The notes under the pieces: model-generated | What the model was told of the DNA's origin: nothing | The model's input: only the letters and a program-made list of their open reading frames with translations | The model's database searches: none | Part shown: one piece after another, positions 38,691-47,355 of the stretch | Layout: each line of letters starts with the position of its first letter | How positions within the stretch are numbered: position 1 is the first letter of the stretch | From: JAQVEM01 sp964601205 | Lineage (GTDB): Bacteria; Actinomycetota; Humimicrobiia; Humimicrobiales; Humimicrobiaceae | DNA: 64,000 nt | Assembly: GCA_964601205.1 (NCBI GenBank) | Contig: CAZRML010000036.1 | Span: 62,001 to 126,000, forward strand | Direction: 5' to 3' | Made by a program: the position numbers and the translations under genes

Positions 38691-38744
38691 ATATTTTAAT
38701 CACTCCAATCGTTATTTATTATATAGATTTAACCCGGTTAAAAA

Positions 38745-39731
38745 TCAAACCACTATATTTGTTCTCGGGTTTTCGTCATAACTGTCCAAAAAATCATCAA
38801 AGTGTTTCTTCTGCTCTCCAGTCAATCCTTCCGGCAGTATTATTTTAGTTTTTACGTAAAGGTCACCAGAACCACCGCCCTTTAATTTAGGCATTCCCTT
38901 GCCCTTCAGGCGGAGAGTTTTTCCTCCCTGAGTCTTTGGAGGCACCTTTACCATCACTCTACCCTCAAAAGTCGGGACATCTATCTTCGCTCCAGTGTAA
39001 ACTTCCTTTACAGTAACCAGAACCTCACAATAAAGATCATCATTTTTCCTGGTAAAAAAATTATGTCCGGCCACATTTACAATTAAATACAGGTCTCCTG
39101 CCTGTCCACCTGCTGGGCCCGGGCCGCCTTCTCCCGCTACTCTTATTTTTCCACCATCCTTAATGCCCCGGGGAATCTTCACATTTATAGTCCTTGCCTT
39201 TCCGTCTCTCTGCAATTTAATCATTCTCTGTGTCCCTGTATATGCCTCCCTCAATGTTATATTAAGAGTTGATTGCATATCCTGTCCTTTTTGAGCAGCA
39301 GTTTTTGTCCTTCTTCCGAACTTTGAGCCAAAATTCGTTGAAAATCCAGAAGATTTTTCATTTGCTCCTCCTCCGAAAAACATTTCAAAAAAATCGGAAA
39401 AGCCGCTCCCCAGGTCTTCAAAGCTAAAACCTTTATTTTCAAAATTATAGGTATATGTCCTCCCGCCACCGGGCCAGCCTGTACCTGTACCTGCACCTGC
39501 ATACTGTTTCCAGTTAGCGCCCAGCTGGTCATACCTGGCTCTCTTCTGGGTATCCTTTAATACCTCGTATGCTTCCCCGATTTCTTTAAATTTTTCTTCA
39601 GCAACAGGATTATCAGGATTTGCGTCCGGATGATATTTTCTCGCCAGCTTCCTGTAGGCCTTTTTTATCTCATCCTGAGTGGCATTCTTATCCACTCCCA
39701 GTATTTTATAATAATCCTTATATTCAACCAT
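38745..39731 (-). CDS. CbpA-type J-domain co-chaperone
   Basis: A 328-residue Hsp40. The J domain has the HPD motif (residues 37-39, KYHPDAN) that stimulates DnaK, then a Gly/Phe-rich linker (about 75-130) and two beta-sandwich client-binding domains. The Cys-rich zinc finger of DnaJ is missing, so it is the CbpA type (DnaJ class II). It is the only J protein in the window and lies downstream of dnaK and hsp20. Confidence 0.9.
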   Translation of the reverse strand: MVEYKDYYKILGVDKNATQDEIKKAYRKLARKYHPDANPDNPVAEEKFKEIGEAYEVLKDTQKRARYDQLGANWKQYAGAGTGTGWPGGGRTYTYNFENKGFSFEDLGSGFSDFFEMFFGGGANEKSSGFSTNFGSKFGRRTKTAAQKGQDMQSTLNITLREAYTGTQRMIKLQRDGKARTINVKIPRGIKDGGKIRVAGEGGPGPAGGQAGDLYLIVNVAGHNFFTRKNDDLYCEVLVTVKEVYTGAKIDVPTFEGRVMVKVPPKTQGGKTLRLKGKGMPKLKGGGSGDLYVKTKIILPEGLTGEQKKHFDDFLDSYDENPRTNIVV

Positions 39732-39761
39732 TCACTTTCACCTTTAATCTCAATAAATATG

Positions 39762-39794
39762 CTGCCCATAACTTTTAGTTAGAGTTATGGGCAG
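39762..39794. other. Hairpin between hsp20 and cbpA
   Basis: A perfect 12-bp inverted repeat, CTGCCCATAACT / AGTTATGGGCAG, with a 9-base loop. On the operon strand no T tract follows directly, so it may be a processing or stabilising element that separates the expression level of hsp20 and cbpA rather than a full terminator. Confidence 0.6.
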
Positions 39795-39843
39795 ACACAT
39801 ACGCTTCCACTTTATAAACTTTCAAAGCATTACGTTTATGCTT

Positions 39844-40281
39844 TTACTTACTGCTTACTTCTATCTTCTTTGGTTTCTTTGCTTCTGCTTTAGGTATATT
39901 TATTTCCAGCACCCCATCTCTGTAAGTGGCTTTAATCTGGTCAGATTTTACCGGAACTCCAATATTAAATGACCTGTAGAAAGAACCATAACTTCTCTCC
40001 ACCCTGATATAGCCTTTATCCTTTTCCTCTTTCTCTTCTTTCCGCTCTCCTTTAATTACCAGCTGGTCCTCATCAACCGATACGTCTATATCTTCCATCT
40101 TCATTCCGGGTAAATCTGCCTTTATCATAATTTTCCTGTCGGTCTCCTTAATGTCTACATCAGGTGCCCAGATTGCCGACTTCTTACTTTTATCTCTTTC
40201 GGTAACACCTTCAAACCATCTACCTATCTCGTCACGAAGCTGAACCATATCACTGAATGGATCCCATCTAACTATTGGCAT
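39844..40281 (-). CDS. Hsp20/alpha-crystallin small heat-shock protein
   Basis: A 145-residue small heat-shock protein. The alpha-crystallin domain (about 40-130) has YRDGVLEINIPKAE and the C-terminal tail KPKKIEV with an IxI-like segment. It holds unfolded clients for DnaK/ClpB. It starts 35 bp after the dnaK stop with a strong GGAGG ribosome site. Confidence 0.93.
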   Translation of the reverse strand: MPIVRWDPFSDMVQLRDEIGRWFEGVTERDKSKKSAIWAPDVDIKETDRKIMIKADLPGMKMEDIDVSVDEDQLVIKGERKEEKEEKDKGYIRVERSYGSFYRSFNIGVPVKSDQIKATYRDGVLEINIPKAEAKKPKKIEVSSK

Positions 40282-40316
40282 AAAAATACACCTCCTCTTA
40301 AAATCAATTTAGCTTT

Positions 40317-42275
40317 TTATTTATTCTTTTTATCATCTCCGTCTTTTTCCTCAAATTCTGCATCAATTACTTCTTCATCATTTCCTTCCTGTCCACTTTC
40401 TGCCTGCTGGCCTCCGGATGCTCCACTTCCACCGGGCCCTCCGCTACCGCCGGCTCCTGCTCCTGCTGAGCTGGCCCCTGACTGTGCATAAAGCTTCTGC
40501 GATAGCTCATTCTGCAGGCTCTGTAATTTTTCTATTTCATTCTTTATCTGTTCTGCATTATCCGACTCCGTGCTCTTCCTTAAAACTTTAATCTGGTCTT
40601 CTATTCTGCTTTTCATATCAGAAGGAACCTTATCGCCAACATCCTTCATTAGCTTCTCTGTAGAATAAATCAGGTTATCAGCATTGTTTTTGGCGTCAAC
40701 AACCGCCCTCCTGTTCTTATCTTCATCCGCGTGCTCCTGAGCTTCTTTAACCATCCTCTGTATTTCATCATCAGACAGATGTGATGTTGCAGTAATTGTA
40801 ATTTTCTGCTCCTTGCCTGTGGCGGTATCTTTTGCAGAAACATTTACAATCCCATTGGCATCAATATCAAAGGTTACCTCTATCTGTGGAATCCCTCTCG
40901 GAGCAGGCGGTATTCCATCCAGCCTGAACCGGCCTATGGTTTTATTATCTCTTGCCATCTCACGTTCTCCCTGAAGAGCATGAATATCCACACTGGTCTG
41001 ATTATCTGCTGCAGTGGTGAATATCTCACTCTTCTTTGTGGGTATGGTTGTATTTTTCTCAATTAATTTAGTCATTACCCCGCCCAGGGTTTCAATACCA
41101 AGAGACAGGGGCGTAACATCCAGAAGTACCACGTCTTTTACATCGCCCTTCATCACTCCGGCCTGAATTGCTGCTCCAACTGCAACTACTTCATCGGGGT
41201 TTACGCTCTTATTGGGCTCTTTCCCGGTATAATCCTTTACCATTTTTTGTATTACCGGCATTCTGGTTGCCCCGCCAACAAGAATTACTTCATCAATATC
41301 TCCTGCTTTTAGGCCTGAATCCTTTAAAGCCTTCTCAAGAGGTTTCTTGCATCTATCAGTAAGGTCCGCTGTTAATTGCTCAAATTTTGCCCGTGTAATC
41401 TTAACATCAAGATGTTTAGGGCCATTAGCATCAGCTGTAATAAACGGAAGATTTATATTTGTCTCCGTAACTGAAGACAGCTCAACCTTTGCTTTTTCTG
41501 ATGCCTCTATCAATCTCTGAAGAGCCTGCCTGTCTCCCCTTAAATCAATACCCTGTTCTTTTTTAAATTCATCGGCAACATAATTCATAATTCTATCATC
41601 ATAATCATCTCCACCCAGGTGCATGTCACCGTGGCTCGCTTTTACCTCAAATACTCCCTCGCCAACTTCCAGTATTGAAACATCGAAGGTACCTCCACCA
41701 AGGTCAAACACCAGAATCTTTTCTTCCTTCTTCTTATCCAGTCCATAAGCCAGTGATGCTGCTGTTGGCTCATTAATTATTCTTAAAACATTAAGCCCCG
41801 CAATTTTCCCGGCATTCTTTGTTGCCTGCCTCTGGGAATCGTTAAAATAAGCAGGAACAGTAATTACTGCATCCGTAATACCGGTCCCCAGATAACTCTC
41901 GGCATCTGTTTTTAGTTTCTGAAGTATCATTGCAGATACCTCTTCAGGGGTATAATCCTTGCCCCCCATCTCTACTTCCGCCAGGTTGTTCCTTCCTTTT
42001 TTTACCACATAGGACACTATCTTCCTTTCACTCTCAACCTCGCTATACTTTCTACCTATAAACCTTTTAATAGAGTAGACAGTGTTTTCAGGGTTTAATG
42101 CTGCCTGCCTCTTTGCCAGCTGCCCTACCAATCTTTCACCCTTTTTGGTGATAGCAACAACTGAAGGCGTGGTCCTGTTACCTTCGCTATTAGTTATAAC
42201 TGCCGGCTTACCACCCTCCATAACAGCTATACATGAGTTAGTTGTTCCCAGGTCAATTCCTACTGCTTTTGCCAT
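40317..42275 (-). CDS. dnaK: Chaperone protein DnaK (Hsp70)
   Basis: A 652-residue Hsp70. GIDLGTTNSC at the start, the DLGGGTFDVS phosphate loop, IINEPTAASLAYGLD and the linker DVVLLDVTPLSLGIET are intact. The substrate domain and helical lid are followed by a Gly/Ser/Ala-rich tail ending EEVIDAEFEE. It follows hspR by 80 bp and starts the chaperone genes proper. No grpE lies beside it. Confidence 0.98.
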   Translation of the reverse strand: MAKAVGIDLGTTNSCIAVMEGGKPAVITNSEGNRTTPSVVAITKKGERLVGQLAKRQAALNPENTVYSIKRFIGRKYSEVESERKIVSYVVKKGRNNLAEVEMGGKDYTPEEVSAMILQKLKTDAESYLGTGITDAVITVPAYFNDSQRQATKNAGKIAGLNVLRIINEPTAASLAYGLDKKKEEKILVFDLGGGTFDVSILEVGEGVFEVKASHGDMHLGGDDYDDRIMNYVADEFKKEQGIDLRGDRQALQRLIEASEKAKVELSSVTETNINLPFITADANGPKHLDVKITRAKFEQLTADLTDRCKKPLEKALKDSGLKAGDIDEVILVGGATRMPVIQKMVKDYTGKEPNKSVNPDEVVAVGAAIQAGVMKGDVKDVVLLDVTPLSLGIETLGGVMTKLIEKNTTIPTKKSEIFTTAADNQTSVDIHALQGEREMARDNKTIGRFRLDGIPPAPRGIPQIEVTFDIDANGIVNVSAKDTATGKEQKITITATSHLSDDEIQRMVKEAQEHADEDKNRRAVVDAKNNADNLIYSTEKLMKDVGDKVPSDMKSRIEDQIKVLRKSTESDNAEQIKNEIEKLQSLQNELSQKLYAQSGASSAGAGAGGSGGPGGSGASGGQQAESGQEGNDEEVIDAEFEEKDGDDKKNK

Positions 42276-42355
42276 AACGTATACATCCTTTCTAAATAAT
42301 TTCTTTACTTTGCAATAAAACCGGTTTAAAACCTATTTCACATAAAAATTCTTAA

Positions 42356-42685
42356 TTATTCTTCATCTCTGTTTATGTGCATAAGATAATTTTTAAAACA
42401 ATCCACCACTTCCTCAGGACACTTTCCAAGAATTACATTATCCCTTCTTCTTATCAGTATAATTATTGACTTTAAATTCATACCCTCGTCATACATAAGC
42501 TCTCTTATATACTTCAGCCATCTGATATCAACCTTAGAATAATATCTCTTCCTGCCTCTCCTTAAGGGTCTTACCAGCCTGAACTTTTCATAATAATAAA
42601 GTGTCCTGCTGTTAACTCCTAAAAAATCAGCTACCAGCTCTATTGGATAACTTTTATCATATTCGTCAAACAATAATCCCACCAA
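42356..42685 (-). CDS. MerR-family regulator, HspR-like
   Basis: A 109-residue MerR-type regulator with N-terminal helix-turn-helix YPIELVADFLGVNSRTLYYY and wing PLRRGRKRYYSKVDI, and no metal-binding cysteine cluster beyond Cys near the end. Position directly upstream of dnaK and same orientation suggest HspR, the repressor of dnaK/clpB in Actinobacteria and some other lineages. The longest frame begins at TTG 42685 with AAAAGG upstream; TTG at 42673 is an alternative. I see no exact HAIR operator nearby, so the target site may be divergent. Confidence 0.75.
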   Translation of the reverse strand: MVGLLFDEYDKSYPIELVADFLGVNSRTLYYYEKFRLVRPLRRGRKRYYSKVDIRWLKYIRELMYDEGMNLKSIIILIRRRDNVILGKCPEEVVDCFKNYLMHINRDEE

Positions 42686-42702
42686 CCTTTTATACTGGTT
42701 TA

Positions 42703-42731
42703 ATTTTATTAGAAAGCAACAGTTCTGTCAA
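42703..42731 (-). promoter_or_regulatory. Vegetative promoter of the hspR-dnaK unit
   Basis: TTGACA (42731-42726), a 17-bp spacer and TAAAAT (42708-42703) on the minus strand, 18 bp before the hspR start. A near-consensus sigma-70/sigma-A promoter. Confidence 0.78.
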
Positions 42732-42769
42732 GTATATTATAAAAGATTTTTATCAATTTGCGGAAAATT

Positions 42770-42789
42770 TTTTTACTTTAAAGTAAAAA
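42770..42789. promoter_or_regulatory. 20-bp palindrome upstream of the hspR promoter
   Basis: TTTTTACTTTAAAGTAAAAA is a perfect 20-bp palindrome about 40 bp upstream of the -35 element. It could be an operator for HspR or an UP-like element. It does not match HAIR (CTTGAGT-N7-ACTCAAG) or CIRCE. Confidence 0.4.
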
Positions 42790-42900
42790 TGTTTTTACTA
42801 TGGAGTGAAATATACATTATGAAAGACACGTTTTTGTTTGTCTATTAATTTGTGGTATAGATTTAGATATTATCTTATCTGCCAGAGCAGGTTTCCTTTA

Positions 42901-43092
42901 TTATGGAGTTCTAAAAGCATTTCCAATTCTTAAAGTTCCATGAGAAGATAGTGTTAATTTTTGAGCCAGAAGAAGGGCCAATTTACCTTTTTCAATATTC
43001 ATTTCCCGTATGCCACTTTCTTTTTTAAGGTTCTCATTGAGTGACTCTATAAAGCTTCTTCTATCTTTTTTTAATAAAGGTAAATCTGCTAT
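42901..43092 (-). pseudogene. 63-codon open frame without start, probable gene remnant
   Basis: A minus-strand frame follows directly on a stop codon and reads IADLPLLKKDRRSFIESLNE, continuing to a stop at 42901-42903. Composition is protein-like (amphipathic, charged), but no start codon with a ribosome site exists before codon 31. I do not recognise the family. It may be the C-terminal end of a decayed gene downstream of nagA. Confidence 0.35.
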
Positions 43093-43147
43093 TTAAAAAA
43101 ATATATCAAGGAAAAATTTTCTCTTTTGTTGTTTATAATTATTACTA

Positions 43148-44323
43148 TTATTTACTTTTATAAACCACTTTGCCTTTTACCAGGGTTTCATCAACTTCAA
43201 AGTTTTCATTTAATATGACTATATCGGCATCTTTACCCGGTTCAAGACTCCCTTTTCTATTCTCAACTCCCAGTCTTCTCGCAGGATTTATAGTTGCCAT
43301 TCTGATAGCATCCACCAATGATATACCTGCTATATCCACCATATTTCTCACAGCTCTATCCGGGGTTAGAATGCTTCCCGCCAGTGTACCATCCGCCAGT
43401 CTAGCTTCACCATTCTTAACTGAAACCTCCTGTCCGCCAAGTTCATATGAACCATCTGGCATACCTGCTGCCCTCATAGCATCTGTGATAAGAATTATTT
43501 TTTCCATCTCTTTAACCTTAGTTACCATCTTCATGGCTAAAGGATGCAAATGTATCCCGTCAGAAATCATTTCCACTATTATTTCCGGAGAAAATAGTGC
43601 TGCTCCTACAATACCGGGTTCCCTATGTGCAAATCCCGTCATAGCATTGAATATGTGAGTAACATGACTTATACCCGCTTTAACACCTTCGCGTGCCTGC
43701 TCATAAGTGGCATTGGAATGTCCAATTGAGATGATAATGCCATGCTTATGTAACCATTGTATAAGGTCAAGTGCGCCGGGCATCTCAGGTGCCACAGTAG
43801 TTATACGAATAATATTTCCTGAAGCTTCATTAAATTCAATAAATTCATCTATGGAAGCATTTCTTATATCCTCCTCTTTCTGAGCACCTTTCCTTATTGG
43901 ATTTATATAGGGACCTTCAACATTTGCACCCAGAACCTCAGAATATCCTGTACCTCTAACAAATGCTTCATTAACACTTTTAAGGCTTTTTAAAATCCTA
44001 TCCTTACTCATGGTCATAGTAGTAGGGAGAAAAGCTGTGGTGCCAAATCTGGAATGTGCCCTGGATATTTCTTTTATCGCATCGTAATTTCCATCCATTG
44101 TATCAAAACCGCCGCCGCCATGTACATGTATATCAATAAAACCCGGGACAATAAAACCATCAGTAACATTGATAACTTCTGAATTTGAAGTCCCGGCTAT
44201 ATTTTTTTTATCTTCCACTGAAACAATTTTCCCATCCTCTATAACTACAGCTCTGTCTTTTACCAATTCAAAAGGAGTTATCAGTGTACCGGTTAAAATT
44301 ATACTTTTTTTATTACTATCCAT
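43148..44323 (-). CDS. nagA: N-acetylglucosamine-6-phosphate deacetylase
   Basis: A 391-residue amidohydrolase-fold enzyme that converts GlcNAc-6-P to glucosamine-6-P and acetate. Metal and substrate motifs are present: DIHVHGGGG (metal-binding HxH), NVEGPYIN, IGHSNATYEQA, THIFNAMTG and the catalytic Asp in LITDAMRAAG. It lies 50 bp after the ROK kinase gene, so the kinase product is probably its substrate or a precursor. No nagB deaminase lies in the window. Confidence 0.94.
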   Translation of the reverse strand: MDSNKKSIILTGTLITPFELVKDRAVVIEDGKIVSVEDKKNIAGTSNSEVINVTDGFIVPGFIDIHVHGGGGFDTMDGNYDAIKEISRAHSRFGTTAFLPTTMTMSKDRILKSLKSVNEAFVRGTGYSEVLGANVEGPYINPIRKGAQKEEDIRNASIDEFIEFNEASGNIIRITTVAPEMPGALDLIQWLHKHGIIISIGHSNATYEQAREGVKAGISHVTHIFNAMTGFAHREPGIVGAALFSPEIIVEMISDGIHLHPLAMKMVTKVKEMEKIILITDAMRAAGMPDGSYELGGQEVSVKNGEARLADGTLAGSILTPDRAVRNMVDIAGISLVDAIRMATINPARRLGVENRKGSLEPGKDADIVILNENFEVDETLVKGKVVYKSK

Positions 44324-44373
44324 TTAATTAATTTCCTTTCTAATTTTTACCTAAATTATAAAATCCAGCTTAC

Positions 44374-45765
44374 CTACTTATCTTTTTCTATTAATGGAAG
44401 GCTGGCAGCAGCAATAGATTGGCCTACTCTTCTGCTGGATTCATCGGGAAGGCTTAAAGTAATTTTACTATAAAGTTCAGGAAATTCTTTTCTTAGAACT
44501 TCTTCGGCGTTTTGTAATATTATCTGACCACCCTGCCCTGAAGTAACTCTTCCAAGAATAAGAACATTTTCTATATCATAAAAATTTTCATAATAAGCAA
44601 TGCTGTAACCGAGGTAACAACCAATTGTCTCAAAAATTTTTCCGGCTGACTCATCGCCCTTTTCTACCATACTCTGAATAGACTTTAGTTTCTCTGCAGG
44701 TGTTTTTTTATCATCAAGAGTAATTCCCGCTTTTTCAGCGAGTCTTATCACTGCTACCTGTGAAAAATATTGTACCCCGCATCCACAGTCACCGGACCAT
44801 TCATCCAGAGGTGCATCGGAATTCATATCAACAGGTATGAAAGCCAGTTCATTTAGCCAGTTGTTAATATTTCCTTTTTTATTTATATATCCTCCCGCTT
44901 CGCTGGATCCCATGGCTATACCTAAAACTCCATTTCTTTTCAGGGACATGGAACCGGCCAGAGCAGTAACCTCACCATCGTTTATTACTTTAAGAGGAAC
45001 TCCCCACTTTTTTTGAATATCTAAAAAGATATTTTTAACTTTTTTGTCAAAAAGCTCTCTGGGTATACCTCTGAATATTGAACCGTTCATTACTCTGTTA
45101 TTTATATATATTCCAGCAGAGCTTCCCCCTATGGCATCAACACGGGGCATATGAGCTGCGGCATGGTGTAACATGGACATTATTTCATGATAATGATAAG
45201 AGGGATCGGTCTTAGTACCCGGATTCCAGACAACTTCCTCGCTGAAAATTGCCTTCCCATCTATAACAGCGCTTACTTTTCTGTCACTTGCACCAAGGTC
45301 AAAACCAATACGGCATCCTTCAAGATTTCCTCCCAGCGATATAGATTCTTCCCCGGCAGAAGGGATTTCATCAATATTCATATTAACCACTTGAAAAGGT
45401 TTCTCATATATGCCGGACATAAACCCGGCATCAAAAGCACGTTCACCTCTTCTGGAATATATTCTTTTTATACGATTACCAATTGTATTTGACCCACCAA
45501 TTATTACTTTATGCCCACCATAAATCCAGAGAAGTGTCTTTATTAACCGCTCAATATATTGATAATTAAAGGAAGAAAATACAGAATCATCCGAAAAAAC
45601 ACGGGTTTTATATACCAGCCGACATTCATTTCCTTTTTCAATACCTATTGATAAAGGAGCATCATAGTTAGAATTCCTGACGCTTTCAATAAAAGCCCTT
45701 TGCCATAAAATAGCAGGCTGAAATTTATCATCAAGGGGAGGATTACACTTCATTCTGGTCTCCAA
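44374..45765 (-). CDS. ROK-type sugar kinase with N-terminal extension
   Basis: A 463-residue protein. About 150 N-terminal residues are of unknown function, followed by an ASKHA/ROK kinase core: phosphate loop GFDLGASDRKVSAVI, GGSSAGIYI, NDGEVTAL with the likely catalytic Asp, GIAMGSSEAGGYI and a Cys pair in GDCGCG. ROK kinases phosphorylate glucose, GlcNAc or ManNAc at position 6. Neighbouring nagA suggests an amino sugar. Longer than typical ROK kinases (about 300), so the extra domain is notable. Confidence 0.75.
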   Translation of the reverse strand: METRMKCNPPLDDKFQPAILWQRAFIESVRNSNYDAPLSIGIEKGNECRLVYKTRVFSDDSVFSSFNYQYIERLIKTLLWIYGGHKVIIGGSNTIGNRIKRIYSRRGERAFDAGFMSGIYEKPFQVVNMNIDEIPSAGEESISLGGNLEGCRIGFDLGASDRKVSAVIDGKAIFSEEVVWNPGTKTDPSYHYHEIMSMLHHAAAHMPRVDAIGGSSAGIYINNRVMNGSIFRGIPRELFDKKVKNIFLDIQKKWGVPLKVINDGEVTALAGSMSLKRNGVLGIAMGSSEAGGYINKKGNINNWLNELAFIPVDMNSDAPLDEWSGDCGCGVQYFSQVAVIRLAEKAGITLDDKKTPAEKLKSIQSMVEKGDESAGKIFETIGCYLGYSIAYYENFYDIENVLILGRVTSGQGGQIILQNAEEVLRKEFPELYSKITLSLPDESSRRVGQSIAAASLPLIEKDK

Positions 45766-45821
45766 TAGTTTTTTTCTATATTAGTATTACTCATTTACCC
45801 CCATGTAAAATATTTATAATT

Positions 45822-47036
45822 TCATGAAGAAACAGAAAAATAAAATATTTCTTTTAGAGGAATAGCCGCAGAAGCAATTATCCTGAAATCCTTCCCCAGG
45901 GAAATAGAGCATATTTCTAACTTATCTGTTAAAATCTCAAGGGCTTTTTTAAACACTATCTTTTTTACTTCAGAAATAAGAAAAAAGTTATTGTATGCAA
46001 TCTTTCCACCCAGTATTATTACATCAGGATTTAATATGTTAACGAGATTAATAATTCCTATTGCAAGATATCCAGCAGTCTCAACTGTAATTTCCTTTGC
46101 AAGCTTATCATTTCTATCCAGTGCTTCACGATAAATATAAGGGGTAACCCTGGCTATATCACCTTTTGCCAGCTCAATCATAATGGTGTCTTTCCCATTT
46201 TCTACAGAAGTAAGTATCCTGGAATAAACAGCAGGCCAGTTTATATAATTTTCAAGACAGCCCCTGTTTCCGCAATCACACTTCACTCCATTTTTATCTA
46301 TAGTAGTATGACCAAATTCACCTGTTCCACCACTACTACCACGAACTATGTGGCCATTTACTATAATACCTGCCCCTACACCATCGCCAATCGTAATATA
46401 TATTAAATTCTCCAGATCTTTATATGCTCCAAATCTCTTCTCTGCCAGTACAATAGCATTTGTATCATTTTCCAACCAGACTTTAAGTTTAAATTTTTTC
46501 TCAATTATTTCTTTTAATGGGATGTTTTTTAATTTCAGTTTTGTATTTTCATAAATTACAGCTTTGTCCACACTTATAATTCCGGGAGAGGTAACAGAAA
46601 TTCCAATACACCTCCTTAAATCATTCCTGGAATATGTATTCAAGAATTTATTAATAGATTCTAAAAGATACCCAATAAATTTTTCTCCCGTTAATTTATT
46701 TACCTGATAAATTTCCTCTCTCTTAATTCCCGCCTCTAAATTTGTTTCAGCTATTTTTACATAGGAGTTTGTAGTTGCAACTGCAATAATGAATTTACTA
46801 TCAGAAGAGAACCTTAATAGTATGGGTTTTCTACCGCCGCTTGACTTTCCCACACCTTCTTCATAAACAAGCCCCTGCTTTATTAACTTTTTAACTGCCG
46901 CTGTTACAGTTGTGGAGCTTATTTTATTTTTTTTGGCTATTTCGCTACGTGAAATTGGACCATTGTTTTGAATGGTCTTAAGAATTATTGACCTGTTTAA
47001 TTCCTGGATTAATTTTAAATCGCCGGTTCTTTGCAT
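45822..47036 (-). CDS. ROK-family transcriptional repressor (NagC/XylR type)
   Basis: A 404-residue regulator. The N-terminal winged helix (about 10-75: ISRSEIAKKNKISSTTVTAAVKKL) is followed by a ROK sensor domain with GDGVGAGIIVNG and the zinc motif CDCGNRGCLENY. Such proteins bind sugar or sugar phosphate and release DNA. Its own promoter carries a 20-bp dyad just after the -10, consistent with autoregulation. A decayed paralogue with the same promoter is at 62738-63001. It probably controls the surrounding amino-sugar cluster. Confidence 0.88.
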   Translation of the reverse strand: MQRTGDLKLIQELNRSIILKTIQNNGPISRSEIAKKNKISSTTVTAAVKKLIKQGLVYEEGVGKSSGGRKPILLRFSSDSKFIIAVATTNSYVKIAETNLEAGIKREEIYQVNKLTGEKFIGYLLESINKFLNTYSRNDLRRCIGISVTSPGIISVDKAVIYENTKLKLKNIPLKEIIEKKFKLKVWLENDTNAIVLAEKRFGAYKDLENLIYITIGDGVGAGIIVNGHIVRGSSGGTGEFGHTTIDKNGVKCDCGNRGCLENYINWPAVYSRILTSVENGKDTIMIELAKGDIARVTPYIYREALDRNDKLAKEITVETAGYLAIGIINLVNILNPDVIILGGKIAYNNFFLISEVKKIVFKKALEILTDKLEICSISLGKDFRIIASAAIPLKEIFYFSVSS

Positions 47037-47081
47037 TTTAATTTTAATTAATATTATTACCCTAAGATACTTACTTTCTCC

Positions 47082-47101
47082 AGTGACTTTATTAAGTTAC
47101 T
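47082..47101. promoter_or_regulatory. Probable ROK repressor operator, copy 1
   Basis: AGTGACTTTATTAAGTTACT is an imperfect dyad (AGT-G-ACTT / AAGT-T-ACT) sitting at about +1 to +20 of the ROK regulator promoter. It is conserved exactly at 63039-63058. Confidence 0.6.
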
Positions 47102-47103
47102 CC

Positions 47104-47132
47104 ATAATATATTAACCTCAGTTTATTGTCAA
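47104..47132 (-). promoter_or_regulatory. Promoter of the ROK regulator gene
   Basis: TTGACA (47132-47127), 17-bp spacer and TATTAT (47109-47104) on the minus strand; near-consensus vegetative promoter, 68 bp upstream of the gene. The remaining bases to 47355 show no further gene or site that I can support. Confidence 0.75.
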
Positions 47133-47355
47133 TAGAATTTTACATTCCTTTACTGACATACATCCATAATAATAATATTATCCTACCATATTAAATAATT
47201 TAATTCTTTCATGCAATAGATAAATATAATATAGTTTTTAACAGTAAATTATAATATTTACAACTCTTATCACACTTAAAAACTAAGTAGAAAGGTGCCA
47301 GGTAAAACATAAAAATAATATCCTTCCGACAATTACAAACTCCCTCAAAAATTTC

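Larger units (their letters stand above)
47063..47141. repeat. Promoter-region repeat, copy 1
   Basis: This stretch is nearly identical to 63020-63098; the first 39 bases (47063-47101) match without a change and the rest differ at only a few positions. Each copy lies directly upstream of a ROK regulator gene, one intact and one decayed, so the repeat is a duplicated promoter/operator. Confidence 0.85.

Noticed and set aside
42276..42355. CIRCE or HAIR element before dnaK
   Set aside because: Neither TTAGCACTC-N9-GAGTGCTAA nor CTTGAGT-N7-ACTCAAG is present; only a short AAACCGGTTT palindrome.
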